Assembly (NCBI GenBank): GCA_017445385.1
Contig: JAFSUG010000002.1
Span: 1 to 47,697, forward strand
DNA length: 47,697 nt
Reading direction: 5' to 3'
Source: Oscillospiraceae bacterium
Lineage (GTDB): Bacteria; Bacillota; Clostridia; Oscillospirales; Oscillospiraceae
In this document: one piece after another, positions 9,118 through 17,081 of the stretch
How positions within the stretch are numbered: the stretch's first letter is position 1
Layout: each line of letters begins with the position of its first letter
Translations under genes and position numbers: made by a program
Notes under the pieces: model-generated
Seen by the model: the letters and a program-made list of their open reading frames with translations, nothing else
Told to the model about the DNA's origin: nothing
The model's database searches: none

Positions 9118-9697
9118 CGGCTTTCATCAGCGTTTTGAAATGTTTTAAATAAAGGACCATCGTAATGACCATGGAAACGCCGCAGATTGCGGTTAGGATG
9201 TAGGCATAGTTTGCCGGGAGCGGCGTGCCGGTAATCAGCAGATACAGCAGCACGATCGCAAATGCAACGAACAGCAGCGAGGAATTGAGCTTTCCAAACC
9301 ATTTCGCGCTCGGAACAACGTCCATTTTGCGGAAAACAACCATCCCGAACGCAACGATGATCAGCTCCTTCAGCGCAAACAGAACGATCAGCGCCCAGAG
9401 CGGCGGATAATAGAACAGCGCCAGGCAGATCAGCAAAATGCCCTGCGTCAGCTTGTCCGCCAGCGGATCGAGCACCTTGCCGAGATCGGTGATCATATTA
9501 TATTTCCGTGCGATTTTTCCGTCCAGAACATCGGAAAGCCCGGAAATTACAATCAAAACGATCGCAATTCTATACTGGTTTTCCGAAAACATCCAAACGA
9601 TAAACGGCAGCAGCGCGATCCGGAGCATGGAGATGCAATTTGGAATTGTAAAGATCGATTGCTTTGTCAATCGGCTGGAAAACTGGGGATCCTTCAC
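9104..9697 (-). CDS. pgsA: CDP-diacylglycerol-glycerol-3-phosphate 3-phosphatidyltransferase family protein
   Basis: 197 residues with about five to six membrane helices. The CDP-alcohol phosphatidyltransferase signature DxxDGxxARx8GxxxDxxxD is complete (SDVLDGKIARKYN, then DLGKVLDPLADK). PgsA makes phosphatidylglycerophosphate, the committed step to phosphatidylglycerol and cardiolipin. The start is GTG at 9697 with only a weak AGAAAGAAG upstream; no better in-frame start exists. It has its own strong promoter. Other family members, such as phosphatidylserine or cardiolipin synthases, share the signature, so the exact product is inferred. Confidence 0.85.
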   Translation of the reverse strand: MKDPQFSSRLTKQSIFTIPNCISMLRIALLPFIVWMFSENQYRIAIVLIVISGLSDVLDGKIARKYNMITDLGKVLDPLADKLTQGILLICLALFYYPPLWALIVLFALKELIIVAFGMVVFRKMDVVPSAKWFGKLNSSLLFVAFAIVLLYLLITGTPLPANYAYILTAICGVSMVITMVLYLKHFKTLMKAEKNP

Positions 9698-9744
9698 GAA
9701 TCATACTTCTTTCTGTTGTTAGTTTCTGCTTATTATCACTTGCT

Positions 9745-9773
9745 ATCGTATCACGCGGCAAGCTTTTTGTCAA
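9745..9773 (-). promoter_or_regulatory. pgsA promoter
   Basis: TTGACA (9768-9773), 17-base spacer, TACGAT (9745-9750) on the minus strand, immediately after the stop of the upstream gene at 9776. Confidence 0.78.
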
Positions 9774-9775
9774 AT

Positions 9776-10993
9776 TTACGAAGCCGGCGCAACGTTCCAG
9801 TAAATGGCGGTTCCGTCGCTGATCGCGGTGATCGAGCCCTGCTCATCCGTGCGGAAATACGCGATTCCGGCGCTTTTCAGCTTTTCAATCGTCTCCGGGT
9901 GCGGATGGCCGTAGGAATTGCCCGTGCCGCAGGAGATCACCGCGTAATCCGGCGTTACCGCGTTGAGAAACGCGGGGGAGGATGAGGTTCTGCTGCCGTG
10001 GTGTCCGAGCTTGAGAACGTCGCTGTCCAAAGCCGCGCCGGCTGCGATGGCGGCAGCTTCCGCCTGCGCTTCTGCGTCGCCCGTAAAGAGGAACGACGTT
10101 TTGCCGTAAACGAGCCGGAACATCAGCGAGCTGTTGTTGAGATCGTTCGTTTTGAGCGCGTTCACGGTTGTAAGCGCCACGCTTCCGAGCGGGATCGTCT
10201 CGCCGAAGGACGGCGTATACGGTACAAGCGATAAGCCTCCGGCGGTTTCCAAAAGCGTTTTATAAACCTTGCTCGTTGCCTTCGCCGCCGGCAGCAGCAG
10301 GCGCGATGGCGTAAACGCGCCGAGCAGCGCGGAAAGCGAGCCGATGTGGTCGGCGTGCGCGTGTGTTCCAACTGCGTATTTGAGCGAAGAAATGCCGTGC
10401 GCGTGGAGGTATGCTTGGATCGTTTGCGCGTCGTCGCGGTCGCCGGCGTCGATCAGCATGGCATCGGCTCCGCTGCGGATCAGAATGCAGTCTGCCTGCC
10501 CAACGTCGATAAAATGCACCTGCAAGTCGCCTGCTTCCGGGTGATGCGCGTCAACCGTTTTCGTTCCGCCGTTCCAGATCACGGCTGCGCCAAACGCTTC
10601 CAGTACTGCGCGGATCGGAAGATAGGTTCGTCCGTTCAGAATCTGCGCCGCCGTGTCGATTGGGATTGTCCAGCCGTCAACGGAGATCTCGCGCTTGCCA
10701 ATCGGAACGGAAACGGTGATTCCGTCTTTTTCTGCGGTTGCGGTTCTCGTTTCGCCGTCCCAATCCACTTCGCAGCCGTATTGCTCCATCACGGCGCGGA
10801 GCGGAACCTGCGTTCTGCCGGCGCTGTCGATAAACGGCTGCCCGAGATCGTCCGAAAAGGCAACAGGCGCGCCGTCAACGGAAATGCCGATCGCGCCTGC
10901 GGAAATTGAAAACGCGGTCAGAACCAGCGAAAGCAGGAGCAAAAGGGCGATCTGCCGAAGCAGCAGACCGCCGCGAATCCGTTTTGCGTTCAT
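9776..10993 (-). CDS. Secreted ComEC/Rec2-like metallo-beta-lactamase-fold hydrolase with copper-amine-oxidase-N-like domain
   Basis: 405 residues. A signal peptide (about 1-34) is followed by a copper amine oxidase N-like domain (about 36-150; tandem VPLRAVMEQYG and LPIRAVLEAFGA repeats), a common surface module in Firmicutes. A metallo-beta-lactamase domain (about 155-405) carries THAHADH (His211, His213, Asp215, His216), FTGDAE and LGHHGS. It resembles the hydrolase domain of ComEC, which is thought to degrade one DNA strand during uptake. No ComEC membrane channel is present, so an extracellular nuclease or phosphodiesterase role is possible but unproven. GAGGG lies before the ATG. Confidence 0.85.
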   Translation of the reverse strand: MNAKRIRGGLLLRQIALLLLLSLVLTAFSISAGAIGISVDGAPVAFSDDLGQPFIDSAGRTQVPLRAVMEQYGCEVDWDGETRTATAEKDGITVSVPIGKREISVDGWTIPIDTAAQILNGRTYLPIRAVLEAFGAAVIWNGGTKTVDAHHPEAGDLQVHFIDVGQADCILIRSGADAMLIDAGDRDDAQTIQAYLHAHGISSLKYAVGTHAHADHIGSLSALLGAFTPSRLLLPAAKATSKVYKTLLETAGGLSLVPYTPSFGETIPLGSVALTTVNALKTNDLNNSSLMFRLVYGKTSFLFTGDAEAQAEAAAIAAGAALDSDVLKLGHHGSRTSSSPAFLNAVTPDYAVISCGTGNSYGHPHPETIEKLKSAGIAYFRTDEQGSITAISDGTAIYWNVAPAS

Positions 10994-11082
10994 AAAGCTA
11001 CCCTCAAAAACTGTCTTTTCTGATATTTTGGACGATTCTGCCGCGTGTTTTCGGCAATAAAATGGTAATTTCCAACTGCTTT

Positions 11083-11111
11083 ATAATATCATTCCGCCCT
11101 GCCTTTGTCAA
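11083..11111 (-). promoter_or_regulatory. Promoter of the secreted MBL gene
   Basis: TTGACA (11106-11111), 17-base spacer, TATTAT (11083-11088) on the minus strand. It gives a leader of about 80 bases. Confidence 0.78.
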
Positions 11112-11166
11112 ACGGCGCCAAACCACAACATCTTGTGAAAAAATTTGAGGAAATTCACGAAATGTA

Positions 11167-11195
11167 TTGTAGTTTGGCGAAAATTCGTGTATAAT
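11167..11195 (+). promoter_or_regulatory. Promoter of the S-layer-homology protein gene
   Basis: TTGTAG (11167-11172), 17-base spacer, perfect TATAAT (11190-11195). It is divergent from the MBL promoter about 60 bases away. Confidence 0.8.
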
Positions 11196-11249
11196 CAAAA
11201 TGGCTCATCATCCAAAAGAACGAATCTGCAAAAAGGTGAGGTATCTACT

Positions 11250-14200
11250 ATGAAACAGATGAAGAAATGGATCGCAATCAGCCTCGCGGTTGTCATGCTC
11301 TGCGCGATGCTGCCGATCTCCGCATCGGCGGTCACGCTCACGGATATTGACGGCAGCTGGGCAAAGGACGTCATTCTCTACGGCGTAGAGAAGGGCTATA
11401 TCGGCGGCTTTACGGACGGCACCTTCCGCCCGAATCAGTCCGTTACGCGCGCCCAGTTTGCAAAAATGCTCAATAACGCGCTCGGCGTTCTGAATTCCGC
11501 GCCCGCGCAGTTTACCGACGTTTCCGCCGGCGCGTGGTACTATGACGAGGTCTGCAAAGCGGTCAGCGTCCAGTACGTCAGCGGCTATAACGACGGCTCG
11601 TTCCGTCCGGACGCAACCATCACGCGCCAGGAGGCCGCCGCAATGATCAGCCGGATCGTCACCGGCCCGAAGGAAACCCTTTCCTCCGATAGCTTCAGCG
11701 ATACGGCAAGTATTGATGCCTGGGCAAAGAGCGCTGTCAATTACGTTTATTCCAAGGGTTATATGAAGGGCGATAACAACAATCGCTTCGATCCCAAGGG
11801 CAACCTGACCCGCGCGCAGGCGGCGCAGATGATCTATTCCATCTGCGAAGGCGAAACGATCGTTTCTTCCGCGAATGAAGCGGTCGTGCTCGACCGTGAA
11901 AATACGCTGTTCGTCAATAACGCAACCGCGTCCACGGTCAGCAGCGTTTCGCTGAAAAACTGCCGCGTGCTCGGCACGTTCAGCGTCGGCAGCTCCAACG
12001 TTACCTTTGATTCCACGCAGGTCAACGCAATGAGCGTTGTCGGCGAGGACGTTACGGTTACGGCTTCCGGCAATACCGAGATCAAGAAGACCGACCTGCG
12101 CAACGGCGCAAGCCTTGTTGAGCAGTCGCTCACGGGCGAAGGCTTCCGGGACGTTTCGCTCACCGGCGACCTCTCCGCCGCGATTGTCCGTTTGGGCGGC
12201 AGCTTCGATACCGTCACGATGGAATCCGGCACCGTCCTCAGTCAGACGGGCGGCAAGATCGCAAAGCTGGATATTGCTAAAAAATCGGATATTACGCTGC
12301 AGCGCGGCACGGTTGATCAGCTGAACGTTGCATCTGCCGCAGCAGGCTCTATGATGATCCTCTCCGGCGACGTTTCCGTTGCGAACGCAACGGTTGACGC
12401 TGCAACAACGTTCCGCGGCGCGGGCAAGATCGCATCTGCAACGGTTACCGCGGCAGGCTGCTCGTTTGAAACGCAGCCCGATCAGCTGATCAACCGTTCC
12501 GGCGAAACGCCGGAGCAGACGTCTCCGTTTGCGCCCACGGTTGTTCCGGCAAGCGGCGCTTCGAACGTGCCGGTTGATTCCTCGATCACGGTCGTCTTCC
12601 CGGAAACGGTCTATACGCCCGGTCGTCAGGTCCCCTCGCTGCAGTATCTGCGCGGCGTGCTTACGATCCGCCGCGGCGGCTCCAACGGTACGGCGATCGA
12701 TTATAGCGCGGTTGTCAGCGGCAGAACCATTACTGTAACGCCTTCTGCGCCGCTCACGGAAAACACGTCCTACTTCGTATCGATCAGCGCAAATTCGCTG
12801 ATGAATAACGAGGGCGTGCAGAATACCGCGCTGAATACTTACTTCACGACCGCTTCCGCGGTTGCGGGCTCTATGGTGCCCACGGTTACGCCGGCAAACG
12901 GCGCATCGGCTGTCAGCACCGGCACCGCGATCACAATCGCGTTCGACAGCGTCCTGTTCAACGCTTCCGGCGATACGCTCACAACGTCCTATATTGAAAG
13001 CAGCGTTGCGGAGCTCCATGTCGGCAGCGCCGGCGGCACAATGGTCAGCTATACCGCATCCATCAGCGCCGACCGCAGATCCATCATCCTCCAGCCGGAT
13101 GGAAACCTCTCGCTGAACGCAACGTATTACCTCGTTCTGAAAAACGCATCCCTGCGCAACTTGAACGGTGTGCGCAACGCGCAGCTTGTAACCACTTTCA
13201 CAACCGGCGAGCAATCCACGCTGCAGCCCTCCTCCGTCTATCCGGCGGACGGCGCAACGAGCATCTCGAAAACGGTTTCGGCAACGCTGAACTTCCCCGA
13301 GCCGGTCTACCGCGCAATCGGCGTTCTCGTCACGGATAATTACGTGCGCGATAACGTTGTAGAGCTGCATACCGGCTCCGCAACCGGCGAAACCGTGCCC
13401 TTTAGCGCAACGGTCAGCAATAACTACCGCACCTTCACCATTCGCCCGAGCTACGCGCTCGCGGCGGATACAACCTATTATATCGTTGTGAAAGCCGGAA
13501 CGCTCGTAACGGCGGAAGGCGCTTCCAACAGCGGCTATATCACGCGCTTTGCTACGGGCAGAGATATCGAAAGCGATCTGATCTTCTCGCCGGCAACCGA
13601 TTCTGTCAACGTGCCGGTCAATGAACCGATCTCGATCACGTTCCCGGCAGCGGTCGTCCGTCCCGGCTATACCAACTTGAAGGAATCCTACGTGGAGTCC
13701 ACGGCGATCAAGCTCCGCCCGAACAGCATCTATGGTTCGCCGGTTGCGTTCACCGCATCGGTCTCCGCCGATGGCAAAACCATCACCATCACACCGTCAA
13801 GCGATCTGAAATACAGCACGAAATATGTTGTTACGGTTGAGAAGGACGCGCTGTCCTACCTCGACGGCACTTACGTAGGAACGGCTTCGGCGAGCTTTAC
13901 GACGCTTGCGAATAAACCGTTCACAATTGACGTCAGCGATATCAGCAGCACGTCCGCAACGGTTTCCGTCAGCGCGATCGACGATTGCGTTATGACGATC
14001 TCTTACCGCAGCGGCAGCACCAATAAAACGCTTCGTTCGGGATTGCAGTTCAATAAGGGCGACGCGGCAAAAACCTTCCGCCTTGAAGGGCTGACCGCCG
14101 GCGGCTATACCTACGTAACGGTCAGCATTACCCTCAACGGAACGCAGTATTCGGATACGGTGAGCTTCGTTACAACAACGACCTCTACCTCCACCCAGCT

Positions 14201-14540
14201 TGAGGAGATCCGCCTGACTGCCGGCGCAGATACCTATATGCTCCTCAGCAGCGCAACCACGCGCTATCAGACGAATCTACCGGCGGCGTATATTGCTCCG
14301 GCAACAGGCGCAACGCTTGCGATCAAGCCGGTTGAAAACACCGTGAAGAGCGTTGCGTTCGCAACGGGTAAAACGCTCTCCAGCGCAACGTTCACCGAGC
14401 TTGTCAAGGACGCGGACGGCTATTATAATCTGAGCGGTCTGGACTTCGCCGCCGGCACTTCAACAACGCTTTATATCCGCGTTACCGCCGAAAACGGCGT
14501 CGCCACGCAGACCTATAGCGTCAGCGTCAACGCAAACTAA
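11250..14540 (+). CDS. Large S-layer-homology surface protein with Ig-like (Big_5) repeats
   Basis: 1096 residues from the ATG at 11250, which follows AAAAGGTGAGG; an in-frame ATG at 11145 lies before the promoter. Order: signal peptide (1-27, ends ISASA); three SLH motifs (about 30-73, 88-130, 148-195) for anchoring to secondary wall polymer; a Thr/Ser/Val-rich repetitive region (about 200-425) that looks beta-helical. Four Big_5-type Ig repeats follow, starting near 426, 541, 657 and 775, each opening with a P(A/S)xGAxxV-like turn and closing with an FTT/FAT strand. Then come an Fn3-like segment (about 888-975) and a cadherin-like beta-sandwich (about 982-1096). It is probably an S-layer or adhesin-like protein; the ligand is unknown. 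Monocistronic. Confidence 0.92.
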   Translation: MKQMKKWIAISLAVVMLCAMLPISASAVTLTDIDGSWAKDVILYGVEKGYIGGFTDGTFRPNQSVTRAQFAKMLNNALGVLNSAPAQFTDVSAGAWYYDEVCKAVSVQYVSGYNDGSFRPDATITRQEAAAMISRIVTGPKETLSSDSFSDTASIDAWAKSAVNYVYSKGYMKGDNNNRFDPKGNLTRAQAAQMIYSICEGETIVSSANEAVVLDRENTLFVNNATASTVSSVSLKNCRVLGTFSVGSSNVTFDSTQVNAMSVVGEDVTVTASGNTEIKKTDLRNGASLVEQSLTGEGFRDVSLTGDLSAAIVRLGGSFDTVTMESGTVLSQTGGKIAKLDIAKKSDITLQRGTVDQLNVASAAAGSMMILSGDVSVANATVDAATTFRGAGKIASATVTAAGCSFETQPDQLINRSGETPEQTSPFAPTVVPASGASNVPVDSSITVVFPETVYTPGRQVPSLQYLRGVLTIRRGGSNGTAIDYSAVVSGRTITVTPSAPLTENTSYFVSISANSLMNNEGVQNTALNTYFTTASAVAGSMVPTVTPANGASAVSTGTAITIAFDSVLFNASGDTLTTSYIESSVAELHVGSAGGTMVSYTASISADRRSIILQPDGNLSLNATYYLVLKNASLRNLNGVRNAQLVTTFTTGEQSTLQPSSVYPADGATSISKTVSATLNFPEPVYRAIGVLVTDNYVRDNVVELHTGSATGETVPFSATVSNNYRTFTIRPSYALAADTTYYIVVKAGTLVTAEGASNSGYITRFATGRDIESDLIFSPATDSVNVPVNEPISITFPAAVVRPGYTNLKESYVESTAIKLRPNSIYGSPVAFTASVSADGKTITITPSSDLKYSTKYVVTVEKDALSYLDGTYVGTASASFTTLANKPFTIDVSDISSTSATVSVSAIDDCVMTISYRSGSTNKTLRSGLQFNKGDAAKTFRLEGLTAGGYTYVTVSITLNGTQYSDTVSFVTTTTSTSTQLEEIRLTAGADTYMLLSSATTRYQTNLPAAYIAPATGATLAIKPVENTVKSVAFATGKTLSSATFTELVKDADGYYNLSGLDFAAGTSTTLYIRVTAENGVATQTYSVSVNAN

Positions 14541-14547
14541 ACCCTAT

Positions 14548-14579
14548 AAAAAAGCCTCCACAAAGTGGAGGCTTTTTTT
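14548..14579. terminator. Bidirectional terminator
   Basis: A 14-bp perfect stem AAAAAAGCCTCCAC / GTGGAGGCTTTTTT with loop AAA. It terminates the SLH gene and, in the other direction, the 25-residue ORF, whose stop codon lies in its T-run. Confidence 0.92.
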
Positions 14580-14655
14580 ACTTACAGTTGGTCTTTTCTT
14601 CCTGCTGGCCCTGCTTGGTGTGCTCCTGCTCGGTCTTGGTGTGCTTTTCGCTCAT
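14578..14655 (-). CDS. Hypothetical 25-residue hydrophilic peptide
   Basis: A short ORF encoding a Lys/Glu/Gln/Thr-rich peptide (begins MSEKHTKTEQEH, ends KTNCK) with one Cys. An ideal AAGGAGG lies 7 bases before the ATG, and the stop falls inside a strong terminator hairpin, so the translation signals and transcript end are both good. There is no hydrophobic segment. No family was recognised and no convincing promoter was found. It might be a spore- or stress-related small protein, but that is a guess; it could also be a chance ORF. Confidence 0.45.
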   Translation of the reverse strand: MSEKHTKTEQEHTKQGQQEEKTNCK

Positions 14656-14734
14656 AACACTCGCCTCCTTGTTTCGTTCTGTGAGTAGTCTTTCCAAAGG
14701 CGAGAAAACTATGCAAAGAAATTGTGCGGAGAAA

Positions 14735-15095
14735 GGAAACCAATGCCAAACAAAAACGCCATCCGAATGGATGGCAATTACGCGCCAAATGTGCTTTTGC
14801 ATCAACAGAAAGAGGGATTCGCTTTTCTGCGGAAAAGCCACGGCGGTTGCGGCGTGCCACCGGCACGCCGCCAAGAGCCGCCTTTCGAATCCCTCATCCG
14901 GGAAACGAATACCAAACAAAAACGCCATCCGAATGGATGGCAGTTACGCGCCGACTACGCTTTAGCATGATAAGAAGAAGGATTCGCTTTTCTGCGGAAA
15001 AGCCACGGTGGTTGCGGCGTGCCCCTGGCACGCCGCCAAGAGCCGCCTTTCGAATCCCTCATCCGGGAAACCAATGCCAAACAAAAACGCCATCC
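14735..15095 (+). repeat. Two and a fraction tandem ~166-bp units carrying inverted tRNA-Gln 3'-end sequence
   Basis: Units begin at 14735, 14901 and 15066 (166- and 165-bp spacing) with GGAAAC. Each full unit holds: CAAACAAAAACGCC plus a small hairpin GCCATCC-gaat-GGATGGC; an ~84-bp palindromic element bounded by GAGGGATTCG and CGAATCCCTC (14812-14895; 14978-15060 with a mismatch in the left end); inner hairpins CTTTTC-tgcg-GAAAAG and GCGGCGTGCC-acc-GGCACGCCGC. TTCGAATCCCTCATCC and TGCCAAACAAAAACGCCATCC match the tRNA-Gln T-arm/3' end and its downstream flank in the opposite strand orientation. No real coding sequence is present in this ~420-base stretch. Confidence 0.9.
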
Positions 15096-15120
15096 ATTCG
15101 GATGGCGTTTTTGTTTGGCA
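15075..15120. terminator. 21-bp perfect inverted repeat terminating tRNA-Gln
   Basis: Arms 15075-15095 and 15100-15120 with loop ATTC are perfectly complementary over 21 bp. On the tRNA strand the hairpin begins with the last tRNA bases (U72, G73, CCA) and its second arm contains GTTTTTGTTT, acting as terminator. It overlaps the third, partial copy of the tandem repeat. Confidence 0.8.
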
Positions 15121-15189
15121 GGGGATGAGGGATTCGAACCCCCGCAAACGGAGTCAGAGTCCGGTGTGCTACCGTTACACAAATCCCCT
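15116..15189 (-). tRNA. tRNA-Gln (anticodon CUG), CCA encoded
   Basis: The minus strand folds as a standard cloverleaf. Acceptor AGGGGAT pairs with ATCCCCT (A1-U72), discriminator is G73, and an encoded CCA lies at 15116-15118. The D-stem is GTGT/GCAC. Anticodon arm: CCGGA-CTCTGAC-TCCGT, with anticodon CTG for the Gln codon CAG and a 27-43 mismatch. The T-arm is GGGGG-TTCGAAT-CCCTC. It has its own promoter at 15205-15232. Confidence 0.95.
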
Positions 15190-15204
15190 TTGTGCGCACG
15201 TCTT

Positions 15205-15232
15205 ATTATAATGCGCAAAAATGATTTGTCAA
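15205..15232 (-). promoter_or_regulatory. tRNA-Gln promoter
   Basis: TTGACA (15227-15232), 16-base spacer, TATAAT (15205-15210) on the minus strand. The -35 overlaps the stop codon of the upstream degV gene. Confidence 0.82.
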
Positions 15233-16080
15233 GCTTTTTTTGTAAAGAACAGCACGCCGATGCAAGCAGGTCCGCAGTGGGTGCTGATCGTGCAGCCTGC
15301 GTTCGATTCGATAACCTCTTCAAACGGCTGCAGTTCGCGCACGCGCGCAATCACTTTCTGCACCAGCTCATCCGGCATTGTGGAATGCGTAACGAAGATG
15401 CGCCGCAGATCCAGATCGGTTCTGCCGGCAAGACGGCCGTCGATATAGGAGAGAACGGTCTTTTCCATCGAGCCGCGGTATTTGCTGCCAACCTGCATTC
15501 CGCCGTCTACAACGCAGATCTCCGGGCGGATTTTCAGCAGATTCGCGCCAAACGCCGCGAGACCGGAGCAGCGGCCGCCCTTGTAGAGGTAATCCAGCGT
15601 CTGAATGATAAAGCTGACGTCCAGCCGCAGCTTCATTTCGTTGAGCTGCTCCACAATCTGCGGAGCTTCCATGCCCTCGGCTGCAAGCTCCGCTGCGGCG
15701 AGCGCAAGATGGCCCGAGCCGCTGGAAAGATTGCAGCTATCGATGGGGTAGACGTTTCCGAGCTCCTCTGCCGCAAGGCAAGCGTTCTGATGGCAAACGG
15801 AAAGCTTTGTGGAAAGATTGATGTGGATCACGGTTTTGCCTGCTTCCACAAACGGGCGGAAGAAATCCGCATAATCGCCGGGGGAAACCGCTGCGGTTGT
15901 GGGCAACGTGTTCGTCTGCGCAACGTAGGAAAAAAGTTTTTCCGCCGTAACGTCAACGCCGTCACGGAAGAACTGACCGCCCATGCCGATGTTGAGGGGG
16001 ATCACCGCAATATTGAGCTTTTCGCACAGCTCCTGCGGCAGGTCGCAGGTAGAATCGCAGGTAACTTGGATGTTTGCCAT
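15229..16080 (-). CDS. DegV family fatty-acid-binding protein
   Basis: 283 residues, typical for DegV. Family landmarks are the N-terminal VTCDSTCDLP, the SPGDYADFF region, INLSTKLS and the C-terminal IFVTHS...HCGPACIGVLFF. DegV/FakB proteins bind a fatty acid between two alpha/beta domains. FakB types present it to the kinase FakA for incorporation into phospholipid. No fakA is nearby, so FakB function is only a possibility. GAGAGGCG precedes the ATG and a strong promoter overlaps the end of rsmA. Confidence 0.92.
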   Translation of the reverse strand: MANIQVTCDSTCDLPQELCEKLNIAVIPLNIGMGGQFFRDGVDVTAEKLFSYVAQTNTLPTTAAVSPGDYADFFRPFVEAGKTVIHINLSTKLSVCHQNACLAAEELGNVYPIDSCNLSSGSGHLALAAAELAAEGMEAPQIVEQLNEMKLRLDVSFIIQTLDYLYKGGRCSGLAAFGANLLKIRPEICVVDGGMQVGSKYRGSMEKTVLSYIDGRLAGRTDLDLRRIFVTHSTMPDELVQKVIARVRELQPFEEVIESNAGCTISTHCGPACIGVLFFTKKA

Positions 16081-16115
16081 GATTCAACGCCTCTCAATGC
16101 TTAAAATACAGAATT

Positions 16116-16144
16116 ATTATATAGAACCGCAGAGGGAAAGTCAA
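16116..16144 (-). promoter_or_regulatory. degV promoter
   Basis: TTGACT (16139-16144), 17-base spacer, perfect TATAAT (16116-16121) on the minus strand. The -35 overlaps the rsmA stop codon (16141-16143). Confidence 0.8.
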
Positions 16145-17004
16145 TTCAAACCTTGCGCGGCAATTTCGTCCGCAAGCGCCGCGAATTGCGCGAAATCGAG
16201 CGCTTCACCGCGCACGGTTTCGGGCAGATTGCATCGCACAATCAGATCACGGAGCGTATCTTTCCCAATCGAAGAAAACGCGGAGGAAAGCGCGTTCAGC
16301 AGCGTCTTGCGCCGCTGGGCGAAGCCCGCGCGCACAACGCGGAAAAACAGCCCTTCGTCTTTTACGCGCACCGGCGCTTGGCTCCGCACGTTCAGCTTTA
16401 ATACGGCGGAGGTCACCTTCGGGCGCGGCAGGAAGCAGTCCGGCGGTACGTCAAAGAGAATCTCCGGCTCGGCGTACCAGTTGCAGAAAACGGTAAACGC
16501 GCTGTAATTCGCCGTGCCGGCTTTCGCGCAGATGCGCTGCGCAACCTCCTTCTGTACCATAACCGTTACCGATTCAAACGCGCGCGATTCCAGCAGCTTT
16601 ACAAGAATCGGGGACGTGATGTAATAGGGGAGATTCGCGCATGCCATCGGGCGCAGCCCCTGAAATTGCTCGCTTACAAGCGCGGCAACGTCCATTTTCA
16701 TCACGTCGCCGAAGATCAGCTCCAAATTGTCCTGATCCGCCATCGTCTCCGCGAGGATCGGGCGCAGCGTCTGATCCACCTCGATCGCAGTTACTTTCCC
16801 TGCGCGCTCGCACAGCGCCTGCGTCAGCGGCCCGATGCCGGGCCCGATTTCCAGCACGCCGCAGGAATCGTCAACGCCGGCCTTTGCGGCGATCTCGCGC
16901 GGAACCCACGGAGCAATCAGAAAATTCTGCCCCTTCGCTTTGGAAAAATGAAAACCATGCCGCTCTAAAAGCGCCTTGACCTCTTTCGGATTGCAAAGCT
17001 CCAC
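16141..17004 (-). CDS. rsmA: 16S rRNA dimethyladenosine transferase (KsgA/RsmA)
   Basis: 287 residues. It dimethylates two adjacent adenosines in helix 45 of 16S rRNA during 30S maturation. SAM-binding motif I reads VLEIGPGIGPLTQAL, an acidic residue binding SAM follows (AIEVDQ), and the catalytic motif is NLPYYIT. The C-terminal helical domain is present (GFAQRRKTLLNAL). The start is GTG at 17004, with AGGAGGTG 5 bases upstream. It follows yabE as in many Firmicutes, but here a terminator and a separate promoter lie between the two. Confidence 0.96.
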   Translation of the reverse strand: MELCNPKEVKALLERHGFHFSKAKGQNFLIAPWVPREIAAKAGVDDSCGVLEIGPGIGPLTQALCERAGKVTAIEVDQTLRPILAETMADQDNLELIFGDVMKMDVAALVSEQFQGLRPMACANLPYYITSPILVKLLESRAFESVTVMVQKEVAQRICAKAGTANYSAFTVFCNWYAEPEILFDVPPDCFLPRPKVTSAVLKLNVRSQAPVRVKDEGLFFRVVRAGFAQRRKTLLNALSSAFSSIGKDTLRDLIVRCNLPETVRGEALDFAQFAALADEIAAQGLN

Positions 17005-17035
17005 GCGATCACCTCCTGTTCGGCTGTCAGCTTAG

Positions 17036-17071
17036 CAAAATACCTTCGTCCATTATATCGGACGAAGGTAT
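17036..17071 (-). terminator. yabE terminator
   Basis: A 12-bp perfect stem ATACCTTCGTCC / GGACGAAGGTAT (17040-17051 with 17060-17071), 8-base loop, followed by TTTTGC on the minus strand, 11 bases after the yabE stop. Confidence 0.82.
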
Positions 17072-17080
17072 GATTTGCAA
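17052..17080 (-). promoter_or_regulatory. rsmA promoter nested in the yabE terminator
   Basis: TTGCAA (17075-17080), 17-base spacer, perfect TATAAT (17052-17057) on the minus strand. The -10 occupies the loop of the yabE terminator hairpin and the spacer covers one of its arms. Confidence 0.68.
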
Positions 17081-17081
17081 G

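Noticed and set aside
11208-13370. 720-residue open frame on the minus strand
   Set aside because: It lies wholly antisense to the SLH protein, has no recognisable domain or ribosome-binding site, and reflects the GC-rich codon use of the real gene.
14735-15128. Direct repeats as a possible CRISPR array
   Set aside because: The repeats are 166 bp, nearly identical throughout, contain tRNA-like sequence and have no unique spacers or cas genes.
14724-15128. Overlapping ORFs of up to 134 residues through the repeat region
   Set aside because: They read through hairpins and duplicated units; the predicted peptides simply repeat themselves in several frames and have no ribosome-binding sites.
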